Source of the DNA: Alphaproteobacteria bacterium UBA1303
Lineage (GTDB): Bacteria > Pseudomonadota > Alphaproteobacteria > Micropepsales > Micropepsaceae
Assembly: GCA_002307315.1 (NCBI GenBank)
Contig: DBTZ01000049.1
Coordinates: 78,997-113,981 of the forward strand
Length of the DNA: 34,985 nucleotides
Direction of reading: 5' to 3'
A model generated the notes under the pieces. It searched no databases, was not told where the DNA came from, and was given only the letters and a program-made list of their open reading frames with translations. A program made the translations under genes and the position numbers. Numbering within the stretch: position 1 is the first letter of the stretch; each line of letters starts with the position of its first letter. Shown here piece by piece: positions 7,690 to 14,943 of the stretch.

Positions 7690-7793
7690 AGCGCTTCACA
7701 TAAATAGTGGAATCCGGTTTTCTGGTATGAAGCGCGACAAAACAAGGAGTTAGAGCATTTCAGTGTTTTTCGTTAAACAGTGAAATGCTTTAG
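7687..7793. repeat. RIME-like double-hairpin repeat, copy D (supplies two stop codons)
   Basis: Runs TAGAGCGCTTCAC, GTGGAATCCGGTTTTCTGG, GAAGCGCGACAAAACAAGG, TTAGAGCATTTC and GTGAAATGCTTTAG. The leading TAG (7687-7689) is the stop codon of the upstream gene, and the trailing TTA (7790-7792) is the stop codon of the convergent GT29 gene. The repeat therefore fills the whole intergenic space exactly. Confidence 0.88.
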
Positions 7794-8422
7794 GCTGCCG
7801 CCAAATGCAGCGCCGGGTGGGCATCGCCGCGCCGGATTTTCCCTTCGGCGATATAGGCTTCGATCAGCCCGCGTTCGCTTTCCCAGGGATGTTCCTTGAT
7901 GCCGCGATGGGTGAACCCGTACAGCACAATCTCCGCGTTCGGCCCATTCATCTTTTCCAGCACGTATTCGACCGCCATCATGCCAGCGCTGGGCATGGTT
8001 CCCGCCGAAGCACCCAACCGATGCAATTTGCCGTCGAGCGCGTTCTGCAGATCGGCCCCGAAAATGACGATTTCGCGCGCCCCCATTTTCTCGATGATGC
8101 GGGCGCTGAAATCGGTGTTGGCGAGACGGCGGCTGAGGTGCAGCCAGAAATAATGCCGCCGGCGGGCGTCGTAGATCGCCCGGTTGCGGGTTAGCCAAAT
8201 CTGTTTGGCGGCATCGAAGCCGGCGATACCGCGCAATACCTGGTCGCTGGCGAAACGTCGGCCGGTCTTGCCGGTATTGCTGAAGACCAGAGCGTCGATT
8301 CGGGTGCCGCCGTTATCCCCGTAATTGCGACACATGTTGAAGCGGACGACGAAATCGGACCGGTCGATCTCGTTGCCGCAATCGCGCGTCAACGGCGCAT
8401 TGCCGACGATTGAAATCCGCAT
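7790..8422 (-). CDS. Glycosyltransferase family 29 (sialyltransferase-fold) protein
   Basis: GT29 enzymes are best known as animal sialyltransferases using CMP-sialic acid; bacterial relatives are mostly uncharacterised. The 210-residue product shows all three landmarks: motif L (IVGNAPLTRDCGNEID then SDFVVRFN, residues 5-29), motif S (GTMPSAGMMAVEYVL then EIVLYGFTH, 141-172), and the very short motif H178 with Glu near 181-183 (HPWESE). It is shorter than animal enzymes and has no signal or membrane anchor, so it acts in the cytoplasm. ATG 8422 follows GGGGTGAGGCAA; a much longer open frame upstream (to about 9601) runs through the opposite-strand phosphatase and is rejected. No CMP-sialate synthesis genes are in the window, so the donor is open. 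Confidence 0.8.
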   Translation of the reverse strand: MRISIVGNAPLTRDCGNEIDRSDFVVRFNMCRNYGDNGGTRIDALVFSNTGKTGRRFASDQVLRGIAGFDAAKQIWLTRNRAIYDARRRHYFWLHLSRRLANTDFSARIIEKMGAREIVIFGADLQNALDGKLHRLGASAGTMPSAGMMAVEYVLEKMNGPNAEIVLYGFTHRGIKEHPWESERGLIEAYIAEGKIRRGDAHPALHLAAA

Positions 8423-8581
8423 TTGCCTCACCCCAATGGCAACGGCTTTGTACGGAGCGAAGATGAAAAATTGGTGGCGACAACGATAAGGATTTGTGTC
8501 AGTTGATCGCCGTCGCAAAATGTTGTCATTTACCGTTCCGTCATGTTTGCCGGGCATATCGGAAAGATCGAACGTTTCACG

Positions 8582-9175
8582 ATGACGGTTTCGCTTATCA
8601 ATACGCTTTACAACTTTCATTGGATCGTCCCCGCCGAGGCGGCGCGTTCGGCGCAGCCCTATCTCGGCCGGTGGCGGGCGTATCTGACCGGAAACCGCAT
8701 CGCCGCCATCGTCAACTTGCGCGGCCCGCAGCCGCATTGGGGCTGGTGGCGAAGGGAAACCGCGATCTGCGGCAAACTCGGCATCCGGCATTTCGACGTT
8801 CGGATCAGCTCGCGCAAATTGCCCGGCCGCGAGATCCTGATTTCGCTGATCGATGCCTTCGACGCCGCACCCAAGCCGATGATGATCAAATGTTCGGGCG
8901 GTCAGGACCGCACCAGCTTTGCCGCCGCGCTGTACCTGCTTCACCGCGACGGCTGGAACGCGTTCGATGCGGCAGCGCTGCAGTATTCGCGCTTCCCCTA
9001 TCTGCACTTTCCCAAAACCTATCAGCGCTGGCTCAGGCTGTTCATCGACTTTGCCCGCCTCGATGCCCACGGCGCCCCGCTGGCCGATTGGCTGCGCACC
9101 GGATACGACCGCGACCGCCTTGCGGCGTGGCTGCAAGCAACCGGCCACGGCAAAAGCTACCAGGACTTTCTGTAA
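8582..9175 (+). CDS. Tyrosine/dual-specificity phosphatase-like protein
   Basis: A 197-residue cytosolic protein with the cysteine-phosphatase signature CSGGQDR (Cys104 to Arg110, CX5R) inside IKCSGGQDRTSFAAALYLL. Upstream, SAQPYLGRWRAYL and AAIVNLRGPQ match the opening of bacterial DSP-like phosphatases, where Asp/Arg residues in VNLR lead to the general-acid loop. Family knowledge predicts hydrolysis of phosphotyrosine, phosphoinositide-like or sugar phosphate substrates; which one is unknown. Two starts are possible: ATG 8582, favoured because family similarity begins there, or ATG 8543, which adds 13 residues; neither has a good ribosome-binding site. It is divergent from the GT29 gene and 5 bases from the convergent hipA stop. 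Confidence 0.75.
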   Translation: MTVSLINTLYNFHWIVPAEAARSAQPYLGRWRAYLTGNRIAAIVNLRGPQPHWGWWRRETAICGKLGIRHFDVRISSRKLPGREILISLIDAFDAAPKPMMIKCSGGQDRTSFAAALYLLHRDGWNAFDAAALQYSRFPYLHFPKTYQRWLRLFIDFARLDAHGAPLADWLRTGYDRDRLAAWLQATGHGKSYQDFL

Positions 9176-9180
9176 CCGCG

Positions 9181-10395
9181 TTACGCTTCCGACGCGATAG
9201 CGACCGTCGCCAGTTGCCGCGCCACCGCCTCGCGCACTGCTTTGGGCATAGGTAGATGGGCGGCGTCTTTCGCCCACACCTCGCGAAACCGCGCCACTGT
9301 CTCGTGCGCGGTATCGAGCGCAAGATGGACCGGCACCCCCGCCTTGACGGCGAGAAGTCCGAGTTCTTCGTCGGACAGATCGGCCATCCGTTTGGTACGG
9401 GCGTATTTCAGCGCCGCATTTTCGTCCGGCAGATGGGCGACGGTGGAAAGAAAGTCGTATCCCGGCGACAGTTGCGGCGTGCGGCCGTCGGGATAGATCA
9501 GCGACCAGTTTTTCAGATGCATGTCGGCGTTGCCGATCAGCGCGTTGAACACCAGCCGGCGGACGAATTCCTTCACCCCCGCCTCGCCGGTTTCGATCCA
9601 TAGAACCTCGGCAATCTTGCGATAGGTCGCTTTCTTGTATTTGTCGTCGGGATATACGCCGAACACCTGGGCGAAATCCTCGATATGGATTTTGCCGCCG
9701 TCGGCACCGCGGTCGAAGCGGCGGATGGCGAAAGCGTCGCCTTCGAGCCGGCCGAGGTCATCGGGCAAGCCGGCGATTTCTCCGAGCGGCACCAAACGGA
9801 CTTCCGGCACGTCGATGCCGGTCAGACGCGCCAGCGTCATCATCGAAAATTCGTTTTCCGGCACGCCATCGTATTTCTGCGACGGCAGCTTGACGATCCA
9901 GTCGCCGCCCCGGCCGGAAACCGGGATGGTCAGCTTGCCCGCCGCCACCGCCGAAAATTTCAGTTGCACCCCGGCGAGCGAGAACCGCAGCATCGGCCCG
10001 CCGCGCGCGCTCGCCGGTTTGCCGGTTTCCGCTTCGGCGAGATTCGCGCTGCCGTCCGCCGGCGTCAGCGTCACCGCGCCGGGCAGATCGAGACCGAGCG
10101 CGGCGATCAGCGGATATTCGCGCACCGCCTTCACACCGGCGCGGTCCGCCAGATAGCTCCGCAGCGGGCCCTCGGGCAAAAGGTTGGAGAAAAACGGCAG
10201 CAGGCGAACCTGAGTAGGCGAATGATCGCGGATCAGCTCGCCAAGCGCGTCCTTGAAATGCAAACCAAGCGTCGGCCGCGCCGGATCGTCGAAATACTCG
10301 TCGGTAAAGGCGAATATCGTGCGGTCGGGGCCGAGCCGGGTGATGGTCCCGATCCGGCATCCATGCAGACCGACATCGAGAATGGCGGCAACCAT
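9181..10395 (-). CDS. hipA: HipA-type serine/threonine kinase toxin
   Basis: HipA toxins phosphorylate a translation component (GltX in E. coli) and arrest growth; HipB neutralises them. The 404-residue protein has the N-terminal HipA domain followed by the kinase lobe. Visible are the glycine-rich loop SLAGVQLK (139-146), with Ser139 aligned to the autophosphorylated Ser150 of E. coli HipA, the PENEF motif (179-183), FDRG (227-230), HIEDFAQ (237-243), the catalytic NALIGNADMHLKN (284-296, Asp291) and PGYDF (311-315, Asp314). All kinase residues are present, so it appears intact. ATG 10395 has GAGGA upstream, inside the end of hipB; a TTG six bases earlier would overlap the hipB stop. Confidence 0.92.
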   Translation of the reverse strand: MVAAILDVGLHGCRIGTITRLGPDRTIFAFTDEYFDDPARPTLGLHFKDALGELIRDHSPTQVRLLPFFSNLLPEGPLRSYLADRAGVKAVREYPLIAALGLDLPGAVTLTPADGSANLAEAETGKPASARGGPMLRFSLAGVQLKFSAVAAGKLTIPVSGRGGDWIVKLPSQKYDGVPENEFSMMTLARLTGIDVPEVRLVPLGEIAGLPDDLGRLEGDAFAIRRFDRGADGGKIHIEDFAQVFGVYPDDKYKKATYRKIAEVLWIETGEAGVKEFVRRLVFNALIGNADMHLKNWSLIYPDGRTPQLSPGYDFLSTVAHLPDENAALKYARTKRMADLSDEELGLLAVKAGVPVHLALDTAHETVARFREVWAKDAAHLPMPKAVREAVARQLATVAIASEA

Positions 10396-10397
10396 CG

Positions 10398-10832
10398 TCA
10401 ATCCTCGTCGTCAAGCGTGTAGGCGGGACGCGGCATACCGGTTGCCAGATGTAGTGCATCCATAGCTGAAACCCTCCTAGCCGAATCCAACGCTAATAAG
10501 CGCACGGGAGACGCTTCGGCAGCTTCCAACATCGCAGAAGCCGTGGAGGGGGATTTCTCTGCCCCCTTTACAACAGCACTGTCTTCGCCGATTTGCCGCA
10601 CCATCGACTTGACCGCCGGCAGCGCCGCGCGCGGGGTCAGCATCACCTCCAGCTCCAGCGTACGGGCCAGTTCGATCAGGCTGGAAAGCTGCAAATCCAC
10701 CGCGCCCGCCTCGATGCGCGAAATATGCGATTGCGGGATGTGGGCGCGCTTGCCCAGCTCGCGCTGGCTCCAGCCCTTGGCAAGCCGCGCTTGCTTCAAC
10801 GCCTCGGCGATGCCTTCGAAATTGTTGCTCAT
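10398..10832 (-). CDS. hipB: HipB-type XRE antitoxin/autorepressor
   Basis: A 144-residue protein with an N-terminal XRE helix-turn-helix (about residues 5-65: ALKQARLAKGWSQRELGKR, IPQSHISRIEAGAVDLQLS), then a long C-terminal extension (about 70 residues) that is low in order, ending in acidic LDDED. The family member both represses the operon and binds HipA. The C-terminal extension is longer than in E. coli HipB (88 residues) and may be the toxin-contacting and protease-sensitive tail, which is inference. ATG 10832 is chosen because the earlier ATG at 10850 lies inside the operator arm. The stop at 10398 lies 2 bases upstream of the hipA start codon, so the pair is one operon with antitoxin first. 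Confidence 0.88.
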   Translation of the reverse strand: MSNNFEGIAEALKQARLAKGWSQRELGKRAHIPQSHISRIEAGAVDLQLSSLIELARTLELEVMLTPRAALPAVKSMVRQIGEDSAVVKGAEKSPSTASAMLEAAEASPVRLLALDSARRVSAMDALHLATGMPRPAYTLDDED

Positions 10833-10885
10833 TGATATACCATAACGCATCTAAATCAATTAGAGATGCATTATGCTATATGATA
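10831..10885. promoter_or_regulatory. Putative HipB operator (long inverted repeat)
   Basis: CATAACGCATCT (10841-10852) and AGATGCATTATG (10864-10875) form 12-base arms with one mismatch around 11 bases; pairing continues imperfectly outward to about 22 bases per arm. The repeat covers the hipB start region and the -10 region of the promoter below. A further AGATGCATC half-site lies at 10919-10927. This is where an XRE antitoxin would be expected to bind; binding itself is inferred. Confidence 0.68.
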
Positions 10886-10902
10886 AGATCGTGTCATGTC
10901 AA
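10875..10902 (-). promoter_or_regulatory. Putative hipBA sigma-70 promoter
   Basis: On the minus strand TTGACA (10902-10897) is followed after 16 bases by TATAGC (10880-10875). The -10 box abuts the right arm of the hipB operator, so HipB binding would block transcription. The region is clearly more AT-rich than its surroundings. Confidence 0.5.
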
Positions 10903-10939
10903 TAGGACTATGTACCAAGATGCATCAAAAACGTCACAA

Positions 10940-10968
10940 GATATATTATTATATATCGTAGTACTACA
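10940..10968. other. AT-rich palindromes upstream of hipBA
   Basis: GATATAT/ATATATC arms around TATT (10940-10957), followed by the perfect palindrome GTAGTACTAC (10959-10968), which includes the stop codon of the TPR gene. Neither has a U-run, so neither looks like a standard terminator; they may be protein sites or a junction scar where hipBA was inserted. Confidence 0.4.
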
Positions 10969-11767
10969 CCAAATTCTGCCGGGCGATGCGGTACCATTCG
11001 CGCTGGCGGGCGCGGTAATAGGACGGCGAATGGCGCACCGACTCCACGATCTCGCGGAACAGCGCCAGGGCGCGCTCGGTTTCGCCGCGCGCCTTCAAGA
11101 ATAGCGCAAACCGGCAGCGCGCCTCCTCGCCGGGATAGCGCAGGATGATGGATTCGTACTGCCGCATCGCCTCGGAAGAACGGCCGCATAAATCGAGCGC
11201 GCGGGCGTAATCGAGTTCGATGTCGGTATCCACCGCCGAACGGTCGAGATTTCTCAAGCGTTCGAACGCCTCGGTCGAGCCTTTGCCGTCGCCCGCCAAC
11301 AGCAGCGCCCGCGCCAACCCGCGCAACAGTGCCGGGTCGGCGGCGCCGAGCGGGTCCTTCATCGCGCCGATGTAAAGATCGGCGGCGTCCTGATAGCGGC
11401 CGCGCTTGATGCATTCCTCGGCGAGTTCCTGCTTGGCCTTCTGCGACCCCACCTTCTCGACTTGGCGGAGCTTGTCGCGATAGGCGCGGCCGGGATCGAC
11501 CGTCGTGGACACGTTGTCGGCGAAGCGCCGTGCCGCGCGCACGTCCACGGAATCGAACAGCACCACATAGGCGACATAGACCGCCGGTCCCGCCAGCGGA
11601 AACAAAAACAGCGGCACAAACCACAGATACGAGCGTCCGGTGTGCGCTACATGCACGGCGCAGATCAACCCGAGCAAAAATCCGAGACCGAAGACCGACA
11701 AGGCGTTTCCTTTTTTTCCGATCGATTGAAGCGATCGGGCGGGAGAAATCAACCCTGCTTTTCCCAT
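10964..11767 (-). CDS. Membrane-anchored TPR protein of unknown function
   Basis: A 267-residue protein. After a short basic N-terminus it has two hydrophobic segments (about residues 25-45, LSVFGLGFLLGLICAVHVAH, and 52-72, YLWFVPLFLFPLAGPAVYV), then a soluble helical part with tetratricopeptide-like pairs: KQELAEECIKRGRYQDAADLY, LRGLARALLLAGDGKGSTEAF, LDYARALDLCGRSSEAMRQYE and RFALFLKARGETERALALFRE. TPR domains hold protein complexes together. It resembles conserved alphaproteobacterial proteins encoded near holC, but no partner is evident. The start overlaps the end of holC by 19 bases, so the two are coupled. The gene ends in the palindromic AT-rich zone beside hipBA. Confidence 0.72.
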   Translation of the reverse strand: MGKAGLISPARSLQSIGKKGNALSVFGLGFLLGLICAVHVAHTGRSYLWFVPLFLFPLAGPAVYVAYVVLFDSVDVRAARRFADNVSTTVDPGRAYRDKLRQVEKVGSQKAKQELAEECIKRGRYQDAADLYIGAMKDPLGAADPALLRGLARALLLAGDGKGSTEAFERLRNLDRSAVDTDIELDYARALDLCGRSSEAMRQYESIILRYPGEEARCRFALFLKARGETERALALFREIVESVRHSPSYYRARQREWYRIARQNLV

Positions 11768-12210
11768 TTGCCGGCGGCGTTTTCTTTCCAATAGGTAATC
11801 TCGTGTCCGGCGGACCGTGCCGCCGTCCAGGATTCGCGGGCGGCGGCAACCGCCGAGGGATCGCGCCCGTCGAACAACAGCACGACGCGGACGAAGGTGG
11901 CCGCCTCGCCGTCCCAAGCGGGCGGCGGGGCACCCCCGACCAGAAACAGCACGTCGGCGTTGTTGACGTTATCGCTTTCAACCGCGATGAGCGCCGGCTG
12001 GCGGGCGGCGTCCGGCTCGGAGGCCAAGCCGTGGGGCAAAAAGCTCTGATCGTCGTAGGTCCACAGCAGCCGATCGACGTCCTCGGCCCGCGCCGCGGAT
12101 TCGCAACGCACCAGCGCCTTCCAGCCACGCTCCAGCGTGCGCGAAACCAAGGCCGGCAACGCATCTTCCAGACTGCGCCGTTCGAGATGGTAGAACAGAA
12201 CTTCGCTCAT
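11749..12210 (-). CDS. holC: DNA polymerase III subunit chi
   Basis: Chi links the clamp loader to SSB at the replication fork. The 153-residue product begins SEVLFYHLERRSLEDALP and continues LVSRTLERGWKALVRCES, DRLLWTYDDQSFLPHGLA, and ADVLFLVGGAPPP with the FVRVVLLFDGRD strand, all typical of alphaproteobacterial HolC. The WTYDDQSFLPHG segment is the strongest family marker. ATG 12210 is the natural start; upstream frame extension has no similarity. pepA-holC proximity is common in Proteobacteria, and here a SEL1 gene sits between them. It overlaps the downstream TPR gene by 19 bases. Confidence 0.9.
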   Translation of the reverse strand: MSEVLFYHLERRSLEDALPALVSRTLERGWKALVRCESAARAEDVDRLLWTYDDQSFLPHGLASEPDAARQPALIAVESDNVNNADVLFLVGGAPPPAWDGEAATFVRVVLLFDGRDPSAVAAARESWTAARSAGHEITYWKENAAGKWEKQG

Positions 12211-12259
12211 GCCGGCACCATACACGATTTGCCGGCAGATCGCGCTTCGGATCTTTCGC

Positions 12260-13132
12260 TTATTTGCCGGCCAAGGCGTCCGACGGCTTCGCCGCGGGCA
12301 TATCGTCGAGAACGTCTTGCAGTGATCCCTTGCCCGGCTTCCAAGCTTTCGATTTCTTCTCGATCTTGTTGGCTTCGTCGACACTGAGCAAGATGGCGAT
12401 CGCGGTTTTCCGCTTCTGCACGGTAAGGCGAGCGGGATAAGGCAGATCGCCGGCCCGCTGCATCGCCGCACAAGCCCAGAAATAGGCGCGCTTGGTATCT
12501 TTCGGCAATACGGCGCCGCTCATGTATGCGCCGGCAACGTCCAGCAAAGCCATCGGCCGGCCGGCCTCGGCCCCCTTGACGAGCCATTGCAACCCCTGGC
12601 GCTTGTCCTGGGCCACGCCGCGGCCGCTGCCGTACAAAACGCCGAGGTTGACCGCGGCCTGATCGTCGCCCGCCTCGGCGGCAAATTTCAGCCACCGGAA
12701 GGCTTCGGCGTCGTTCTGCAGCAGCACCTTGCCTTGCATGTAATAAAAACCGAGCTGCGAAGCCGCCGGAACATCCCTTGCCGCCGCCGCCGCAATCAGC
12801 AGCTTTTCGCCTTTGATCTTGTCGGGGGGCGCACCGCAATTGTCCTTCAACAGAAGACTGCCGTAAAGCCGCCCGGCCGTCGCATTGCCGGCTTCCGCCA
12901 GCGGCTTCAGATGCGCCGCTGCCAGCGGAAAATTTCTGTCGGCCAGCGCCGCCCGTCCGGCCGCGAGATTGGGCTCGACATGCACATCGCCCGCGGCGAC
13001 ATCGCAGCTTTTCGCGGGCGGAACCGTTTTCGGCGTCGAGACCAAGGCTTCCGCCGGAGAAGACGGAACGGCCGACGCCATTCCTGCAAACAAAACCGCC
13101 GACACCGCAGCCGAAATCGCACCCAATCGCAT
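12260..13132 (-). CDS. Secreted SEL1-like repeat protein
   Basis: A 290-residue exported protein. Signal peptide MRLGAISAAVSAVLFAGMASA precedes VPSSPAEA. The mature chain carries SEL1-type (TPR-like) repeats: AGRLYGSLLLKDNCG, AASQLGFYYMQGKVLLQNDAEAFRW, AAVNLGVLYGSGRGVAQDKRQGLQW and ALLDVAGAYMSGAVLPKDTKRAYFW. Such repeats form a solenoid for protein contacts, often in envelope signalling. Two cysteines (KSCDVAAG and KDNCGAPP) could pair in the periplasm. ATG 13132 follows a GGGGG run; an in-frame TTG four codons earlier is less likely. It lies between pepA and holC on the same strand, 49 bases before holC, and may be cotranscribed. No enzymatic motif is seen. Confidence 0.82.
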   Translation of the reverse strand: MRLGAISAAVSAVLFAGMASAVPSSPAEALVSTPKTVPPAKSCDVAAGDVHVEPNLAAGRAALADRNFPLAAAHLKPLAEAGNATAGRLYGSLLLKDNCGAPPDKIKGEKLLIAAAAARDVPAASQLGFYYMQGKVLLQNDAEAFRWLKFAAEAGDDQAAVNLGVLYGSGRGVAQDKRQGLQWLVKGAEAGRPMALLDVAGAYMSGAVLPKDTKRAYFWACAAMQRAGDLPYPARLTVQKRKTAIAILLSVDEANKIEKKSKAWKPGKGSLQDVLDDMPAAKPSDALAGK

Positions 13133-13259
13133 TGCAGCCCCCAATTTTCCGGCGTTATCGAACGCCGCACTACCTTTGCGATTATCTCCAGATACGGCCG
13201 GCTGGCAATAACGGAATCGGCCGCTTTTCTATGAATTTTTGGGCACGGAACCGCCGCCC

Positions 13260-14756
13260 TCAGCCCTCGTACATGTCCGCCGCCAAACGGTCGAGCAGCC
13301 GCACGCCCCAGCCGGTGGCCCAGCTCGGGATCAGGGGATCTTTTTCGCCGTCCTGCCAAGCGACGCCGGCGATGTCGAGATGCGCCCACGCCGTGCCGCC
13401 CACGAAGCGCTGCAGGAACTGCGCGGCGGCAATCGAGCCGGCGAAACGCCCGCCGATATTTTTCATGTCGGCGATCCTGGATTTCAACAGCTTGTCGTAA
13501 GCCGGCCCCAGCGGCATCCGCCACATCGCCTCGCCGCATTTCTTGCCCGCGTCGAGCAAAAGACCGGCCAGCTTGTCGTCGTTCGAAAACAAGCCGGCAT
13601 ACTCCTCGCCGAGCGCGACCATGATCGCACCGGTCAAGGTGGCAAGATCGACCATATATTTCGGCTTGAAGCGGTTTTGCGCGTACCACAGCGCATCGGC
13701 CAGCACCAAGCGGCCTTCGGCGTCGGTGTTGAGCACTTCCACCGTCTGGCCCGACAGGGTTTTCACCACATCGTCGGGGCGCTGCGCCCCGCCGTCGGGC
13801 ATGTTCTCGGCCAACGCGATTACGCCCACCGCGTTGCACGGCGCCGCCCGCAAGGCCAGCGTCAGCAGCGCACCGGTCACCGCCGCCGCTCCGCCCATGT
13901 CGCCCTTCATGCCCATCATGCCGCCGCCGGATTTCAGCGACAGGCCGCCGGAATCGAAACACAGCCCCTTGCCGACGAAGGCAAGCGGCGCCTGGGTTTT
14001 CCGCCGGGCGCCTTCCCAGCGCAGCACCACCAATTGGCTTTCGTTTTTGCTGCCCTGACCGACGCCCAGAAGCGCGCCCATGCCGAGCTTTTTCATCTGC
14101 GCCTCGCCCAGCACTTCCACCTTGAGGCCGAATTTCTTGAGCGCCACGGCACGGCGGGCGAATTCGACCGGCGACAGCACGTTGGCCGGTTCGTTCACCA
14201 GATCGCGGGCGAGAAACACACCCGCCGCCACCGCATCGAGGTCGGCCCAAGCCGCCTTGGCCGCCGCCATCGCAGATGTAAGCACCGTCACTTTTTTAAG
14301 CTTCAATGCGGCATCGCCTTCGCGCTTGGTGCGATAGCCGTCGAAAGCGTAGGAACGCAGCTTGGCCCCGAAGGCGAGATGGGCGGCCAACGCCGCCGCC
14401 TCAAGCGTGCAACCTCTGGGAATATCTAACTCAAATGTAACCTGACCGTCGGCCGCGCCGATCAGCCGGCCAAGCACCGTCGCGGCAATCGTTTCTGCGA
14501 CGGAAGCGTCGAACGAGGCACCCTTGCCCAGCCCAACCACCAGGATACGCGAGGCGGCAATACCGGCCGGGGCGAGAATTTCCAGGATTTGCTTAGGTTT
14601 TCCCTTGAATCCGGTAGGGCCAAGCGCGCGGGTGATCGCCCCGCCGACCGCCTTATCGAGTCGTTTGGCGGCGGGCAAAAGGCCGCCGTCTTCGACCGCC
14701 CCCACGACATGGACACCGGCACCCGGAAAACGGGCCGAAGAAAAGCCGAGTTGCAT
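13260..14756 (-). CDS. pepA: Leucyl aminopeptidase (M17, cytosol aminopeptidase)
   Basis: A di-metal aminopeptidase that removes N-terminal residues from peptides, hexameric and cytosolic. At 498 residues it is full length. The C-terminal catalytic domain shows GKGLCFDSGGLSLK (262-275, metal ligands Lys263 and Asp268), GMKGDMGGAAA (282-292, Lys284/Asp286) and the diagnostic NTDAEGRL (343-350, Asp345/Glu347), then ADALWYAQ. The N-terminal domain (1-170) is the less conserved macro-like domain. ATG 14756 is preceded by GGAGAGGTGAA, a good ribosome-binding site. It is divergent from lptF, an arrangement also seen in other Proteobacteria, where pepA and lptFG share a control region. Confidence 0.96.
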   Translation of the reverse strand: MQLGFSSARFPGAGVHVVGAVEDGGLLPAAKRLDKAVGGAITRALGPTGFKGKPKQILEILAPAGIAASRILVVGLGKGASFDASVAETIAATVLGRLIGAADGQVTFELDIPRGCTLEAAALAAHLAFGAKLRSYAFDGYRTKREGDAALKLKKVTVLTSAMAAAKAAWADLDAVAAGVFLARDLVNEPANVLSPVEFARRAVALKKFGLKVEVLGEAQMKKLGMGALLGVGQGSKNESQLVVLRWEGARRKTQAPLAFVGKGLCFDSGGLSLKSGGGMMGMKGDMGGAAAVTGALLTLALRAAPCNAVGVIALAENMPDGGAQRPDDVVKTLSGQTVEVLNTDAEGRLVLADALWYAQNRFKPKYMVDLATLTGAIMVALGEEYAGLFSNDDKLAGLLLDAGKKCGEAMWRMPLGPAYDKLLKSRIADMKNIGGRFAGSIAAAQFLQRFVGGTAWAHLDIAGVAWQDGEKDPLIPSWATGWGVRLLDRLAADMYEG

Positions 14757-14852
14757 TTCACCTCTCCAACTGGGAAAAGCCGGTAGCGAACCGGTTCGAA
14801 AATCCGATACATAGGCTTAAAGCAACGTCTTGATGCTATTCGTAAACATCCG

Positions 14853-14933
14853 CTCATCCTTCCACAAGCGCAGGATGAGGATTGGGGCCGTTCCTTGCCT
14901 CAGTCCTCGCCTTCGGTCCGCCGAAGGGTGAGG
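14853..14933. promoter_or_regulatory. Paired hairpins in the pepA-lptF spacer
   Basis: CTCATCCT (14853-14860) pairs with AGGATGAG (14872-14879), and CTTCGG (14911-14916) with CCGAAG (14921-14926), extended by CCTC (14905-14908) with GAGG (14930-14933). The outer part of the second stem overlaps the GAGGAGG ribosome-binding site of lptF. The sequence resembles a common alphaproteobacterial interspersed repeat with CTCATCCT ends; a regulatory role on lptF is inference. Confidence 0.45.
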
Positions 14934-14943
14934 AGGAAGTAAT

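Noticed and set aside
8423..9601. Long minus-strand open frame extending the GT29 gene upstream by 393 codons
   Set aside because: It runs antisense through the phosphatase gene and into hipA, has no recognisable similarity, and the GT29 family start with a ribosome-binding site is at 8422.
10396..10401. TTG start for hipA at 10401
   Set aside because: ATG 10395 has the better-spaced GAGGA site and the family N-terminus begins there.
11918..12164. Extended start for the TPR gene upstream of 11767
   Set aside because: The extension lies fully inside holC in another frame and lacks hydrophobic or TPR character.
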